Of a stretch of DNA of 64,000 bases, positions 35,826 to 44,781 are shown in pieces. The stretch lies in the NCBI RefSeq assembly GCF_016919445.1, contig NZ_CP070356.1, forward strand, positions 5,831,502 to 5,895,501. The letters run 5' to 3'. The position numbers were made by a program, and so were the translations under genes. The DNA is from Pseudomonas sp. PDNC002 (lineage in GTDB: Bacteria; Pseudomonadota; Gammaproteobacteria; Pseudomonadales; Pseudomonadaceae). Below the pieces are notes generated by a model. It saw nothing but the letters and a program-made list of their open reading frames with translations, did not search any database and was not told where the DNA came from. Every line of letters begins with the position of its first letter. Position 1 is the stretch's first letter.

Positions 35826-36965
35826 TCAGAGCTTCATGCCGCGGCTGATGATCTCTTTCATGATCTCCGAGGTACCGGCGAAGATGCGCTGGATGCGCGC
35901 GTTCGCGTACATCTTGCAGATCGGATACTCCCACATGTAACCCCAGCCGCCGTGCAGTTGCACGCCTTCGTCGACCACCTTGCACAGCAGTTCGGTGGTG
36001 AACAGCTTGGCCTCGGCGGCCACTTCGGGGGTGAGTTTCTTCTGATTGTGGTCCATCACGCAGCGGTCGGTGAAGACTTGCGCCACGTCGATCTGGGTGC
36101 GCATCTCGGCGAGTTTGAAGCGGGTGTTCTGGAAATGCGCCACCGGGCGGTCGAACGCCTTGCGCTCCTTCACGTAGTCGATGGTGGTGTTCAACGCCGC
36201 CTCGGCGCCAGCCACCGCGCCACAGGCGTTGGTCAGGCGCTCCTGGGCCAGCATGTTCATCAGGTAGAAGAAGCCGCCCTTGGCGTCGCCCAGCAGGTTT
36301 TCCTTCGGCACTTTCACGTTGTTGAAGAACAGCTCGGCGGTGTCCTGGCTCTTCATGCCCAGTTTCTTCAGGTTGCGCCCGCGCTCGAAGCCTTCCATGC
36401 CGCGCTCAACGACGAACAAGCCCATGGCGTGCTTGTTCGCCGGATCGGTCTTCGCGGCAACGATCACCAGGTCGGCCAGCAGACCGTTGGAGATGAACAC
36501 CTTGGAGCCGTTGAGGACGTAATGATCGCCCTTGTCCACCGCCGTGGTGCGCATGCCGGCCAGGTCGGAGCCAGCGGACGGCTCGGTCATCGCCACCGCC
36601 AGGATGCTCTCGCCACGGATGATCCCCGGTAGCCAGCGGGCCTTCTGCTCGGCGTTGCCGTACTCGGCAATGTAGGGGCCGCACAGCGCCGAGTGCAGCG
36701 GGATCATGAAGCCCGGCTCGTTGATGGCGGCCAGTTCCTCACACATGATCTGTTCGTAGCGGAAATCCTTCAGACCGGTGCCGCCGTACTCTTCTTCCGC
36801 CCAGGGCAGCAGGAAGCCCATCTCCCCTGCCTTGCGCCAGACGCTGCGATCCACCACGCCGGCGTCTTCCCATTCTTCCTGGTGGGGCACGACTTCCTTG
36901 TTGAGGAAAGCTCGGAACGCATCGCGGAACAGGTTGTGCTCGGTCTCGAAGTGATTGCGCAGCAT
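35826..36965 (-). CDS. Acyl-CoA dehydrogenase (LCAD/IVD-type catalytic site)
   Basis: 379 residues. N-terminal helical domain to about 120, FAD/substrate segment AVAMTEPSAGSDLAGM (124-139), KVFISNG (155-161), C-terminal domain with GGWGYMWEYPI and IFAGTSEIMKE. The usual MCAD-position Glu before GTSE is Ala here (IFAGTSEI), whereas Glu242 in LAQERLTNA occupies the LCAD/isovaleryl-CoA dehydrogenase catalytic position. Together with the adjacent AMACR gene this suggests oxidation of long or methyl-branched acyl-CoA. The gap to the racemase gene is 42 bases. Confidence 0.9.
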   Translation of the reverse strand: MLRNHFETEHNLFRDAFRAFLNKEVVPHQEEWEDAGVVDRSVWRKAGEMGFLLPWAEEEYGGTGLKDFRYEQIMCEELAAINEPGFMIPLHSALCGPYIAEYGNAEQKARWLPGIIRGESILAVAMTEPSAGSDLAGMRTTAVDKGDHYVLNGSKVFISNGLLADLVIVAAKTDPANKHAMGLFVVERGMEGFERGRNLKKLGMKSQDTAELFFNNVKVPKENLLGDAKGGFFYLMNMLAQERLTNACGAVAGAEAALNTTIDYVKERKAFDRPVAHFQNTRFKLAEMRTQIDVAQVFTDRCVMDHNQKKLTPEVAAEAKLFTTELLCKVVDEGVQLHGGWGYMWEYPICKMYANARIQRIFAGTSEIMKEIISRGMKL

Positions 36966-37110
36966 GATCGACTCCCGGTGGGTTGAGTGCCCGCAGGGTA
37001 GGTGCTGGGTGCGCGCGGCCTCAATGACGCGAGCGCTCAGGGTCGATTGACGCAATCGCCCAATGGATGCCAGTGTGAAACGTCGCGCAGCGCCCACGGA
37101 GAGCGCCCGC

Positions 37111-37575
37111 ATGAAGATTCGCCGTTTCCAGGCCGAGGACATTCCGCCGTACGAAAGCTGGTTCGACGATCCGGTGCTCTACGCGCAATTGGGCCCGATG
37201 GATAGTTACTGGTTGGAACAGGTGCTGAGCGATGCGGAAAAGGCTCAGTACAGCATTCTGCGTGGCGACCTACTGGTGGCGGTGGTGGGGATTTGCCTGC
37301 CCAACCCAGCGCATCCGTACTACTTCGTCACCGACCTTGCCGTGCGCCCGGAGTTGCGCGGCTCCGGCGTCGGGCGCACGGTGATGGCGCTGACGATGAG
37401 CCGACCGGAACTGCAGAGCAGCCCCTTGTGGCGGGCCAGCGTGAGGCCGGACAACCCAGGGGCTCTGGCTTTCCTCATCAAGCTGGGCTGGACGCGACTG
37501 GAAATGGGCAATCCATTCGACGAGTTGCTCGAGTTCGAATTCCGCCGGCGCCCGGCTGGGCCCTTGCTCCGCTAA
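37111..37575 (+). CDS. GNAT family N-acetyltransferase
   Basis: 154 residues. Acetyl-CoA binding motif A is VTDLAVRPELRGSGVGRTVMA; motif B-like KLGWTRLEMG follows. Start ATG 37111 (MKIRRFQAEDIPPYESW) is preceded by GGAGAG; an upstream ATG (37063) is rejected as it reads into non-family sequence. Substrate unknown. Confidence 0.85.
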   Translation: MKIRRFQAEDIPPYESWFDDPVLYAQLGPMDSYWLEQVLSDAEKAQYSILRGDLLVAVVGICLPNPAHPYYFVTDLAVRPELRGSGVGRTVMALTMSRPELQSSPLWRASVRPDNPGALAFLIKLGWTRLEMGNPFDELLEFEFRRRPAGPLLR

Positions 37576-37584
37576 TCCAGCACG

Positions 37585-37805
37585 GGTGTAGGAGCAACTG
37601 TCTTATTCAGGGAAGTCCATACCGATGCATCCCCCTCACCCCAGCCCTCTCCCTGGGGGAGAGGGGGCAGCCCGAGCCGACTGACGCGAGGGTTTCATCC
37701 TGCACCGCACGGTCCCCTCTCCCCCCGGGAGAGAGTCAGGGTGAGGGGCTGTTGATCTTGTACGCGATGATTTCATCCTCGACGTGAGGCGGGCCAATCG
37801 CGGAT
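37585..37805. repeat. REP-like sequences flanking the palindromic element copy 3
   Basis: Short GTAGGAGC and CGCTCCTAC motifs (about 37589 and 37790-37812) flank the palindromic element described separately, so this gap is essentially repeat DNA. Confidence 0.55.
37633..37747. repeat. Palindromic MITE/REP-like element, copy 3
   Basis: 115 bp, inverted ends CCCTCACCCCAGCCCTCTCCC and GGGAGAGAGTCAGGGTGAGGG; otherwise the same design as the other copies. Intergenic, after the acetyltransferase gene. Confidence 0.85.
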
Positions 37806-37866
37806 GAATCCGCTCCTACACAAGCGGGATGTTCGGCGCTCATTCGCAAGCAATTTCCCGGCTCCC

Positions 37867-37895
37867 ATAAAAAAACCCCCGCCGAGGCGGGGGTT
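37867..37895 (-). terminator. Intrinsic terminator of the porin gene
   Basis: In the minus direction: stem AACCCCCGCC / GGCGGGGGTT with loop TC, followed by a run of Ts. It lies 34 bases after the porin stop. Confidence 0.92.
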
Positions 37896-37929
37896 CACAC
37901 AAAGGAGTCAACGGTACAGCGAGTTGTTC

Positions 37930-39246
37930 TTAGAACACGTACTGCAGGCGGCCTACGACACCGTTGCCGTCGTCATCACCGTTGGCGTTGCGGATGCCGT
38001 CGGTCTTGACGTGGACGTAGTCGAGGGAAACCTTCACCGCCTCGTTGGCGTACCAGTTCACACCGATGGTGTTGGTGCTGGCCTTGGTGTCGCCCACGTC
38101 GCGGGTGGCAGTCGCCACGACCACGTTCGGGTCATCCACCTTGATGTGGTCGTAACGGTAGAAGACTTCCCAGGCACCGATTTCCTTGTTGGACGGCTTG
38201 ATGGTGTCGAACTTGGCGCCATCGAGCTTGTACACGCGGGATTCACCGGTGATGGTGTAGGCCAGTTGGCCGTAGTAGCCGTCAGCCTTGATGTCTTCGA
38301 AGGCAGCGGCATCGGCTTTCAGTTTGCGCTTCAGGTATTCAGCCTGAGCGGAGAACGGGCCGATGGCGTAGGCGAATTCACCACCCCAGGTGGAGTCGTC
38401 CTTGTAGGAACCGGCCGGGCTGAGGGTGGCGCCGCCGAAGGTGGCGCGGTTGCCGTTGTCGCCAGCATCGTTACCGCCGTTGGTGGCGATACCACGCATG
38501 CCCAGACGCGGACGGATGCGGGAGTCGAAGGCTACGTCATCCAGGTCGCGGTATGCGTAATCCACACCGATGTGCAGGACATTGCCGTCGGTGTTCATCG
38601 GTGCGAACACGCCGCGGAAGTTGAACTGCTTGACGCTGTCGCCGTCGGTGTCGTCAGCATCTTTGGCGTACACGCCGGCATCGACGTAGGCCATGTTGGC
38701 GATCACGCCGCCAACCTGGGCACCCAGGCCGTCCTGGTGGGTGTTGATCCAGTCAGCCAGTTCGTAGGCCGAAGTACGCTCGGTGGCGGTGACCCACTTG
38801 GAGCTGGTGGCTTTTTCCAGACCGAAGTCCGGGTCGAAGCGGCCGAACTTCAGAGTGACCGGGCTGAAGCCGGTGTAGCTGAAGGAAGCCTCGTCGAAGT
38901 AACCGTTGTCAGCGTTACCCGAGTTGTGGGACATGTCGTAGTTGATCTGGTATTTCCAGTCTTTGTAGACAGTGCCGCCCAGTTCCAGGTAGGCGCGGCG
39001 GAAGTAGGCGCCGTCACCGTCGTTGCCGTTCTTGGTGTAGAAACCATCGAAGCGGCTGTAATCCGCTTGCAGACGGCCACCCAGCTTGAAGCTGAATTCT
39101 TTGTCGGTGGTACCGACCTCAAGGCCGCCTTTGGTCTTGATAACGATATCGGCGCCATCGGTGGTGACTGTGCCTGCGAAAGCCTGGGCGGAAACGGCCA
39201 GTGCCAGGGCAGTGGCGGCGTAACCGGCGAAGTGCTTACGGATCAT
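37930..39246 (-). CDS. Phosphate/pyrophosphate-selective porin (OprP/OprO family)
   Basis: 438 residues, outer-membrane beta-barrel with signal peptide ending AQAFA near residue 24. [28 protein letters not shown], and the alternating Lys/Arg-rich strands fit OprP and OprO, which form trimers with an arginine/lysine ladder for anions; C-terminal YVF ends the barrel, the usual Omp signature. OprP versus OprO cannot be decided here. Upstream sequence contains only a weak, doubtful Pho-box. Confidence 0.92.
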   Translation of the reverse strand: MIRKHFAGYAATALALAVSAQAFAGTVTTDGADIVIKTKGGLEVGTTDKEFSFKLGGRLQADYSRFDGFYTKNGNDGDGAYFRRAYLELGGTVYKDWKYQINYDMSHNSGNADNGYFDEASFSYTGFSPVTLKFGRFDPDFGLEKATSSKWVTATERTSAYELADWINTHQDGLGAQVGGVIANMAYVDAGVYAKDADDTDGDSVKQFNFRGVFAPMNTDGNVLHIGVDYAYRDLDDVAFDSRIRPRLGMRGIATNGGNDAGDNGNRATFGGATLSPAGSYKDDSTWGGEFAYAIGPFSAQAEYLKRKLKADAAAFEDIKADGYYGQLAYTITGESRVYKLDGAKFDTIKPSNKEIGAWEVFYRYDHIKVDDPNVVVATATRDVGDTKASTNTIGVNWYANEAVKVSLDYVHVKTDGIRNANGDDDGNGVVGRLQYVF

Positions 39247-39545
39247 CGAAGATTCCCCTTAATGGTATTTGCGTTGAACACGCCGAGTGCCTGGCTGCTG
39301 CGCGCCCCCCAAGGACTCGCACAGGCCGTTCTGGCGGCCCCCGTTTGTGTTGCTGGGAATCTTGGCGAGGGGTTATTTCAGATCAGTTGCTCCTAGATAA
39401 AACTTTTATTACAGAGGAACTTTTGATTTCTTTATCGAATAACGGTCCTAGGCCATGTGCCACTAGGCTTGCAGGCGGTTTCTGAAGGCCGCTTTGCCGG
39501 TATGCTATCGCCTCCCCTGATCGACCTTCTCGCTCGGGCTACCCC
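39247..39545. other. Intergenic region between the porin and DedA-type genes
   Basis: 299 bases with an AT-rich stretch upstream of the porin (39395-39445). On the porin strand CTGTAATAAAAGTTTTAT resembles half of a Pho box but is not convincing. The divergent start of the DedA gene lies at the other end. Confidence 0.45.
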
Positions 39546-40460
39546 ATGCATGAACTGCAACCCCTGATCCAGCAGCACGGTCTGACCCTGCTGTTCTTCA
39601 ACGTCCTGCTGGAACAGCTCGGCCTGCCGATTCCGGCTTATCCGGCGCTGATCGTTGCGGGTGCCCTCGCCCTGCAAGGCAGCGGCGTCCCCCTGGGCGA
39701 GGCGCTGGCGGTGGCGGTGTGCGCCTGCCTGATCGCCGATTTGATCTGGTTCTGCGCCGGCAGGCGCTTCGGCGGTTTCATGCTGCGCAGCGTGTGCAAG
39801 GTGTCGCTGTCACCGGACAGCTGCATCCGCCAGAGCCAGAGCCTGTATCTGCGTATCGGCCCGCGCGCGCTGCTGATCTCGCGCTTCCTCCCCGGCGCCA
39901 GCGCGCTGACCACCACGATGGCCGGCATGATGCGCACGCCGCTGCCGCGCTTCCTTGCCTACGACTGCGCTGGAGCGGCGCTCTGGGCCGGCTCCGCGCT
40001 GATGCTCGGCAGCATCTTCAGCTCGGCGGTGGATCGCGTCCTCGGCTGGCTGACGCAGTACGCCAGCGTCGGCATCGCGGCGCTGCTGGGGGCTTTCGCC
40101 CTGTTCATCGCCTGGAAGCTCTGGCAGCGCGCCAACCTGCTGCGCCGCACTTCGCGGATTCCACGGATCAGCGTCGATGAGCTGCGCGCCCGCCTGGACG
40201 CCGGCAAGCCGCCGCTGATTCTGGATGTGCGTGCGCAGTTCGACGATGAGGCGATTCCCGGGTCTATCGCGTTCAACATCGACGCGCCACTGGATGAATT
40301 GCGCGGGAGCCTGGGCGACCGCGACGTGGTGATCTATTGCGCCTGCCCGCGCGAGCTTTCCGCGGCGATGTTGGCGGAACGGCTGAACGCATCCGGGCAT
40401 GCGCGTACGTGGGCGCTGTCAGGTGGGCTGGATGCGTGGCGGGCGCAGGCCTCCGCCTGA
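39546..40460 (+). CDS. DedA family membrane protein fused to a C-terminal rhodanese domain
   Basis: 304 residues. Residues about 1-200 are a DedA/SNARE-associated membrane domain (LEQLGLPIPAYPALIVAGAL, RFLPGASALTTTMAG), with five or so transmembrane segments; residues about 205-304 are a rhodanese domain with active-site loop VVIYCACPRELSAAM. The combination pairs a membrane lipid/proton-linked transporter-like fold with a sulfurtransferase-like domain; joint function unknown. Confidence 0.88.
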   Translation: MHELQPLIQQHGLTLLFFNVLLEQLGLPIPAYPALIVAGALALQGSGVPLGEALAVAVCACLIADLIWFCAGRRFGGFMLRSVCKVSLSPDSCIRQSQSLYLRIGPRALLISRFLPGASALTTTMAGMMRTPLPRFLAYDCAGAALWAGSALMLGSIFSSAVDRVLGWLTQYASVGIAALLGAFALFIAWKLWQRANLLRRTSRIPRISVDELRARLDAGKPPLILDVRAQFDDEAIPGSIAFNIDAPLDELRGSLGDRDVVIYCACPRELSAAMLAERLNASGHARTWALSGGLDAWRAQASA

Positions 40461-40491
40461 AGCAACCAAACGGCGTAGGGGCGGACTCTGT

Positions 40492-40955
40492 CTGCGATCG
40501 GTTTCGCTTTCTGCCGGGGTGTTCAGAACGCGCCGGTCAGATTTTCGCGGACAAGGTCCGCTCCTACGAAAAGCGTGCCCGCTCAGCGGCGCGCTCTGTC
40601 CCGGCGCAGCTCGGCGAGATGGTCAGCCAGTCGCTCGGCGTCGGGACGCGGCGGTTCTGGTCGCGATCGGTTTCGCTTTCTGTCGGGGTGTTCAGAACGC
40701 GCCGGTCAGATTTTCGCGGGCAAGGTCCGCTCCTACGAAGAGCGTGCCCACTCGGCGGCGCGCGCTGTCCCGGCGCAGCTCGGCGAGATGGTCAGCCAGT
40801 CGCTCGGCGTCGGGACGCGGCGGTCAGATTTTCGCGGACAAGGTCCGCTCCTACGAAGAGCGTGCCCGCTCAGCGGCGCGCGCTGTCCCGGCGCAGTTCG
40901 GCGAGATGGTCAGCCAGGCGCTCCGAGTCCGGGCGAGGCGGTTCTGGTAGCAGGC
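40492..40955. repeat. Tandem array with repeated 3' end of the anti-sigma gene and REP-like module
   Basis: GTCAGATTTTCGCGG starts at 40536, 40705 and 40823 (spacing 169 and 118), preceded by a partial unit. Each copy contains a REP-like GGACAAGGTCCGCTCCTACGA, AGCGTGCCC, and a segment matching the C-terminal codons of the adjacent zinc anti-sigma gene. The rightmost copy is part of the gene itself, the others are duplicates with mutations. Confidence 0.9.
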
Positions 40956-41109
40956 GCAGGGTCGCCTGGGTCAGGCGCATCTGCCGCAAGTAACGCCGGC
41001 AGTTGCGGCACAGCAACAGGTGCCGGCGCAGCGCGAGCTTCTCGCGCCAGCCCAGCTGTTCGTCCAGCAGGTCGCTGGAGCGGGCCACCAGTTCCTTGCA
41101 GGTCAACAT
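40870..41109 (-). CDS. Zinc-finger anti-sigma factor
   Basis: 79 residues, no transmembrane helix. N-terminal Cys (LTCKELV) followed by the ZAS-type motif RRHLLLCRNCRRYLRQM (His-x3-Cys-x2-Cys). Anti-sigmas of this type bind and inhibit an ECF sigma factor and are often released by oxidative or zinc-linked signals. Its ATG overlaps the end of the sigma gene. Its C-terminal codons lie in a tandem repeat array, so this end may vary between strains. Confidence 0.85.
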   Translation of the reverse strand: MLTCKELVARSSDLLDEQLGWREKLALRRHLLLCRNCRRYLRQMRLTQATLRLLPEPPRPDSERLADHLAELRRDSARR

Positions 41110-41711
41110 TCCCCGGTCTCCTCGAAGTGCTCCACGGTGGCGAATACCTTCAGCCGTGCGCGATGCAGCAGCACCCGCACATTGGAGAGCGAAACCTCCA
41201 GCAGATTACAGATCTCCTCCAATTCCAGCCCCTGGCGTTCGCGCAGGAGCAACACGCTGCGTTGCAGGTCGGACAGGCTGAGCAGGGTCTTTTCCAGGCA
41301 TTCGCGCAGTTCGTCTTCCGCCAGCAGGGCTTCGGGCGAGTCCTCGTGCCAGGCCAAGGGCGCGGCACTCCAATGGCCGTCGGCGGCGAAACGGCTATCG
41401 TCGATGCTGCCGTGGGGCGCGGGCAGGTCGTCGAGCGAGACGTCGCGGCGGACCTTGCGCAGGCGGGATTTGGCGGTGTTGGCCGTAATGGTCAGCAGCC
41501 AGGTCTTGAGGCTGGAGCGCCCCTGGAAACCGTCCAGGTTGCGCACGGCGGCGAGCCAGGCGTCCTGCACCACTTCGTCGGCGTGGGTGCTGCCGACGAT
41601 GGCGATGGCCACGGCGCGCATCGCGCCCTGGTAGGCGGCTACCAGGGTGCGGAAGGCCTGCTGGTCTCCGGCCAGCAGGCGCGACAACAGCTCGCTGTCG
41701 TCGCTCTGCAC
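41103..41711 (-). CDS. ECF-type sigma-70 family RNA polymerase sigma factor
   Basis: 202 residues. Region 2 includes HADEVVQDAWLAAVRNLDGFQGRS with KTWLLTITANTAKSRLRK; region 4 has LSLSDLQRSVLLLRERQGLELEEICNLLEVSLSNVRVLLHRARL. GTG start directly after the FabH-like gene stop and overlapping the anti-sigma gene, so sigma and anti-sigma form a unit with the condensing enzyme gene. Its targets are not visible in the window. Confidence 0.92.
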   Translation of the reverse strand: MQSDDSELLSRLLAGDQQAFRTLVAAYQGAMRAVAIAIVGSTHADEVVQDAWLAAVRNLDGFQGRSSLKTWLLTITANTAKSRLRKVRRDVSLDDLPAPHGSIDDSRFAADGHWSAAPLAWHEDSPEALLAEDELRECLEKTLLSLSDLQRSVLLLRERQGLELEEICNLLEVSLSNVRVLLHRARLKVFATVEHFEETGEC

Positions 41712-41713
41712 GA

Positions 41714-42835
41714 TCAGCGCTTGCGCAGGATCACGCTGCCGATGGAGTAACCGGCGCCGAACGAGCTCAGCACGCCGATGGAGCCGGCGGGCAGGTCGTC
41801 CTGGTATTTGTGGAAGGCGATGACCGAACCGGCCGAGCTGGTGTTGGCGTAGGTGTCGAGGATCACCGGCGCTTCGTGGGCTTCGGCGTCGCGGCCGATC
41901 AGCTTGCGGGTGATCAGCAGGTTCATGTTGAGGTTGGCCTGGTGCAGCCAGAAGCGCTTCACGTCGCTGACCGGGATGTCGTTCTGCGCCAGGTGCTCGC
42001 CGATCAGCTCGGCCACCATCGGGCAGACGTCCTTGAACACCTTGCGGCCTTCCTGGACGAACAGCTTGTCGCGGGTGCCGATGCCCTCTTCCGCCGCGCG
42101 GTTGAGGAAGCCGAAGTTGTTGCGGATGTTGTTGGAGAACTGGGTCAGCAGCTTGGTGCTGACCACGTCGAACTGGTGCTTGGAGATCGCCTGGTCGGCG
42201 CGCTCGATGACCACGGCGGTGGCGGCGTCGCCGAAGATGAAGTGGCTGTCGCGGTCGCGGAAGTTCAGGTGGCCGGTGCAGATTTCCGGGTTGACCATCA
42301 GGATGGCCCGGGCCTGGCCCAGCTGCACGCTGTTCACCGCGGCCTGGATGCCGAAGGTGGCCGAGGAGCAGGCGACGTTCATGTCGTAGCCGAAGCCCTG
42401 GATGCCAAGGGCGGCCTGCACTTCGATGGCCACGGCCGGGTAGGCGCGCTGCAGGTTGGAGCAGGCGACGATCACGCCGTCGATGTCCTCGGGCTTGCGG
42501 CCGGCGCGCTGCAGGGCTTCCTTCGCGGCATGGGCGGCCATCTCGCAGAGGATGCCCCAGTCTTCGTTGGAGCGTTCCGGAATGCGCGGCGCCATGCGCT
42601 GCGGGTCGAGGATGCCTTCCTTGTTCACCACGAAGCGGCTCTTGATGCCGGAAGCCTTCTCGATGAACGCCGAGCTGGACTCGGAGAGTGCTTCCACTTC
42701 GCCCTTGGCGATAGCGTCGGCGTGCTGGTCGTTGTAGCTGCGGACGTAGCTGTTGAAGGATTCCACCAGTTCATCGTTGGAGATGCTGAACGGCGGGGTA
42801 TACAGGCCAGTTCCGCTGATCACGACTTTATGCAC
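41714..42835 (-). CDS. Beta-ketoacyl-ACP synthase III family protein (PA3286-like)
   Basis: 373 residues with Cys156 (MNVACSSATFG), His298 (FWLHQANLNMN) and Asn331 (YANTSSAGSV), the KAS III triad. Start is GTG (MHKVVISGTGLYTPP) with AGAGGA seven bases before it. Related to P. aeruginosa PA3286, which was reported to condense octanoyl-CoA with malonyl-ACP to shunt beta-oxidation products into fatty acid synthesis. This identification rests on overall similarity; acyl specificity is not proven from sequence. Confidence 0.88.
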   Translation of the reverse strand: MHKVVISGTGLYTPPFSISNDELVESFNSYVRSYNDQHADAIAKGEVEALSESSSAFIEKASGIKSRFVVNKEGILDPQRMAPRIPERSNEDWGILCEMAAHAAKEALQRAGRKPEDIDGVIVACSNLQRAYPAVAIEVQAALGIQGFGYDMNVACSSATFGIQAAVNSVQLGQARAILMVNPEICTGHLNFRDRDSHFIFGDAATAVVIERADQAISKHQFDVVSTKLLTQFSNNIRNNFGFLNRAAEEGIGTRDKLFVQEGRKVFKDVCPMVAELIGEHLAQNDIPVSDVKRFWLHQANLNMNLLITRKLIGRDAEAHEAPVILDTYANTSSAGSVIAFHKYQDDLPAGSIGVLSSFGAGYSIGSVILRKR

Positions 42836-43261
42836 GGTCAATCCTCTTCTCAATCTGGGCCACCGGGCCCGGCAGCATGGTTAGGCATCAAGGTGCCCGC
42901 GCGGTGGCCGGCACTGGATATTCGTAGGCCTTCGCATCGTGGCGCGAAGGCGTCGGGATGGCGATCCCCGCAACCGGGCAGTTTGCCATCCCTCGGGGTG
43001 GGCGACACCTTTGGCCGCCCGGCGGTTCGCGGTGTCACCCGGGTGCAACCGCTGGTCGCTGATTATGCTGCAAATTTCGCCGAAAAGTCGCCCACACGAA
43101 GATGACAATCCGGCAAGTTTACGGACGCAGATCACGTCGAGCCTGCCTTGAGGCAACGGATTGATTTTTTCCACCGGCATCATAGGGACGGCGTTAGCGC
43201 GCCCGCGCGCGTCAATCCTTATCCTTCGGAGCATTCCCGACCTAGCCATGGAGACTTCAGG
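42836..43261. other. Divergent intergenic region
   Basis: 426 bases between the FabH-like gene and the ankyrin gene with no gene seen. It holds imperfect inverted repeats (CCTTCGC..GCGAAGG around 42930 and GACACC..GGTGTC around 43003-43035). No sigma or operator sequence I would name; the promoters of both genes must lie here. Confidence 0.5.
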
Positions 43262-43774
43262 ATGAGCGAAGCAATCCGCCCGGAAATGGATGAACAGACC
43301 CTGGAATTCGCCAATCAGGTGATCGATCTGGCCCGCCAGGGCGATACCGAGCGCCTGATCGACCTGCTCCGCCAGGGGCTGCCGGCCAACCTGCGCAATC
43401 ACAAGGGCGACAGCCTGCTGATGCTGGCCAGTTACTACGGCCACCACGACACGGTGGCGGCGCTGCTCGACCACGGCGCCGACCCGGACCTGCGCAACAA
43501 CGCCGGGCAGACGCCGCTGGCTGGCGCCGCTTTCAAGGGTGACCTGGAGATGGTGCGCCTGCTGCTGCGCCGAGGCGCCCAGGTGGAAGGCGCCTCTCCC
43601 GACGGCAAGACCGCCTTGATGATGGCCGCCATGTTCAACCGCCCGGAGATCGTCCGCTGCCTGCTGGAACACGGTGCCAACCGCGAGGCCCGCGATGCCA
43701 GCGGCCTGACGCCATTGGCCGCGGCGAAGATGATGGGCGCGACCGACACCCTGGCGCTGCTCGAAGCGGCCTGA
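43262..43774 (+). CDS. Ankyrin repeat protein
   Basis: 170 residues, no signal peptide. Three to four ankyrin repeats are plain: HKGDSLLMLASYYGHHDTVAALLDHG (repeat with GxTPL-like start), NAGQTPLAGAAFKGDLEMVRLLLRRG and DGKTALMMAAMFNRPEIVRCLLEHG. A small cytosolic adaptor of unknown partner. Lies divergent to the FabH-like gene and convergent with the LysR gene, ending one base from it. Similar placement beside a KAS III/sigma group occurs in P. aeruginosa. Confidence 0.9.
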   Translation: MSEAIRPEMDEQTLEFANQVIDLARQGDTERLIDLLRQGLPANLRNHKGDSLLMLASYYGHHDTVAALLDHGADPDLRNNAGQTPLAGAAFKGDLEMVRLLLRRGAQVEGASPDGKTALMMAAMFNRPEIVRCLLEHGANREARDASGLTPLAAAKMMGATDTLALLEAA

Positions 43775-43775
43775 G

Positions 43776-44678
43776 TCAGTCGATGCGCACGTGCTCGGCG
43801 AGGAAGTCGAGCACAGCGCGCACCCGCGCGGGTAGGTGACCCGGCTTGCCCAGGTAAAGCGCGTGCATCGGCTTGCGGTCGCCGGGGTTGAAGTCCGCCA
43901 GCACCTCCACCAGCCGTCCGGCGGCGATATCCTCGCGCACCTGAAACTCTGCCAACCGTGCCAGTCCCAGTCCCGCCAGCGCCAGATGGCGCACGCTGTC
44001 GCCATCGCTGGCCAGCAGGTTGCCGCTGGGCTCCGGATCACCCGCCTGCTTGCCGAGGAACGGCCAGTCCGGCTCGACGCGCCGGTAGCTGAAGCCCACG
44101 CAGTTGTATCCGCCCAGTTCACGCGGATGCTGCGGCGCGCCGTGCCGCGACAGATACTCGGGCGCGGCAACGATCTTGTGCCCGGACTCACCCAGCGAGC
44201 GCGCCACCAGCCGCGAGTCTTGCAGCGGGCCGCTGCGCACGGCCACGTCGGCGCGGACTTCCAGCAGATCCACCACTTCATCGGTCAGTTGCAGATCGAG
44301 GCTGACGCCGGGGTGACGCTCAAAGAACAGCGGCAGCGCGGGGATCAGGAATTGCCGGCCAACCGGCAGGTTGCAGCTGATGCGTACCCTGCCCTGCGGC
44401 TCGGCACTGGCCGAGGCTTCACGCTCGGCTTCGTCCAGGTCGGCGAGGATGCGCAGGCTGCGTTCGTAGAAGGCTGCGCCTTCGGCCGTGAGCTGCTGGC
44501 GCCGGGTGGAGCGATTGAACAGTCGCGCGCCGAGGCGATCTTCCAGGCGCGCCACCAGCTTGCTCACTGCGGACGGTGTCATGCCGCATTGCTGCGCGGC
44601 GGCAGTGAAACCACCGGTTTCCACCACGCGGATGAACACTTCCATTTCGCCGAAGCGATTGACGTCGGGCCGGGCCAT
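43776..44678 (-). CDS. LysR family transcriptional regulator
   Basis: 300 residues. N-terminal winged HTH (EMEVFIRVVETGGFTAAAQQ and MTPSAVSKLVARLEDRLGARLF), then the effector domain from about residue 90. Divergent from the MFS pump gene, with 103 bases between, so it very likely controls that pump. Effector unknown. Confidence 0.93.
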   Translation of the reverse strand: MARPDVNRFGEMEVFIRVVETGGFTAAAQQCGMTPSAVSKLVARLEDRLGARLFNRSTRRQQLTAEGAAFYERSLRILADLDEAEREASASAEPQGRVRISCNLPVGRQFLIPALPLFFERHPGVSLDLQLTDEVVDLLEVRADVAVRSGPLQDSRLVARSLGESGHKIVAAPEYLSRHGAPQHPRELGGYNCVGFSYRRVEPDWPFLGKQAGDPEPSGNLLASDGDSVRHLALAGLGLARLAEFQVREDIAAGRLVEVLADFNPGDRKPMHALYLGKPGHLPARVRAVLDFLAEHVRID

Positions 44679-44781
44679 GTTGAATTCAATTCACAGGTGA
44701 TTTGCTCAAAGGCAGTCTATATCAGCAATACGCACGGGGATAAGGTGGCGCCCATTCTACGAATCATCTGGGAGAGCCATC

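Noticed and set aside
39395..39445. Pho box upstream of the OprP/OprO porin
   Set aside because: Only one half (CTGTAATAAAAG) resembles the consensus; the second half is missing, so I cannot claim PhoB control.
40337..41750. Long plus-strand reading frames across the second array
   Set aside because: They run antisense through the anti-sigma and sigma genes and copy repeat DNA.
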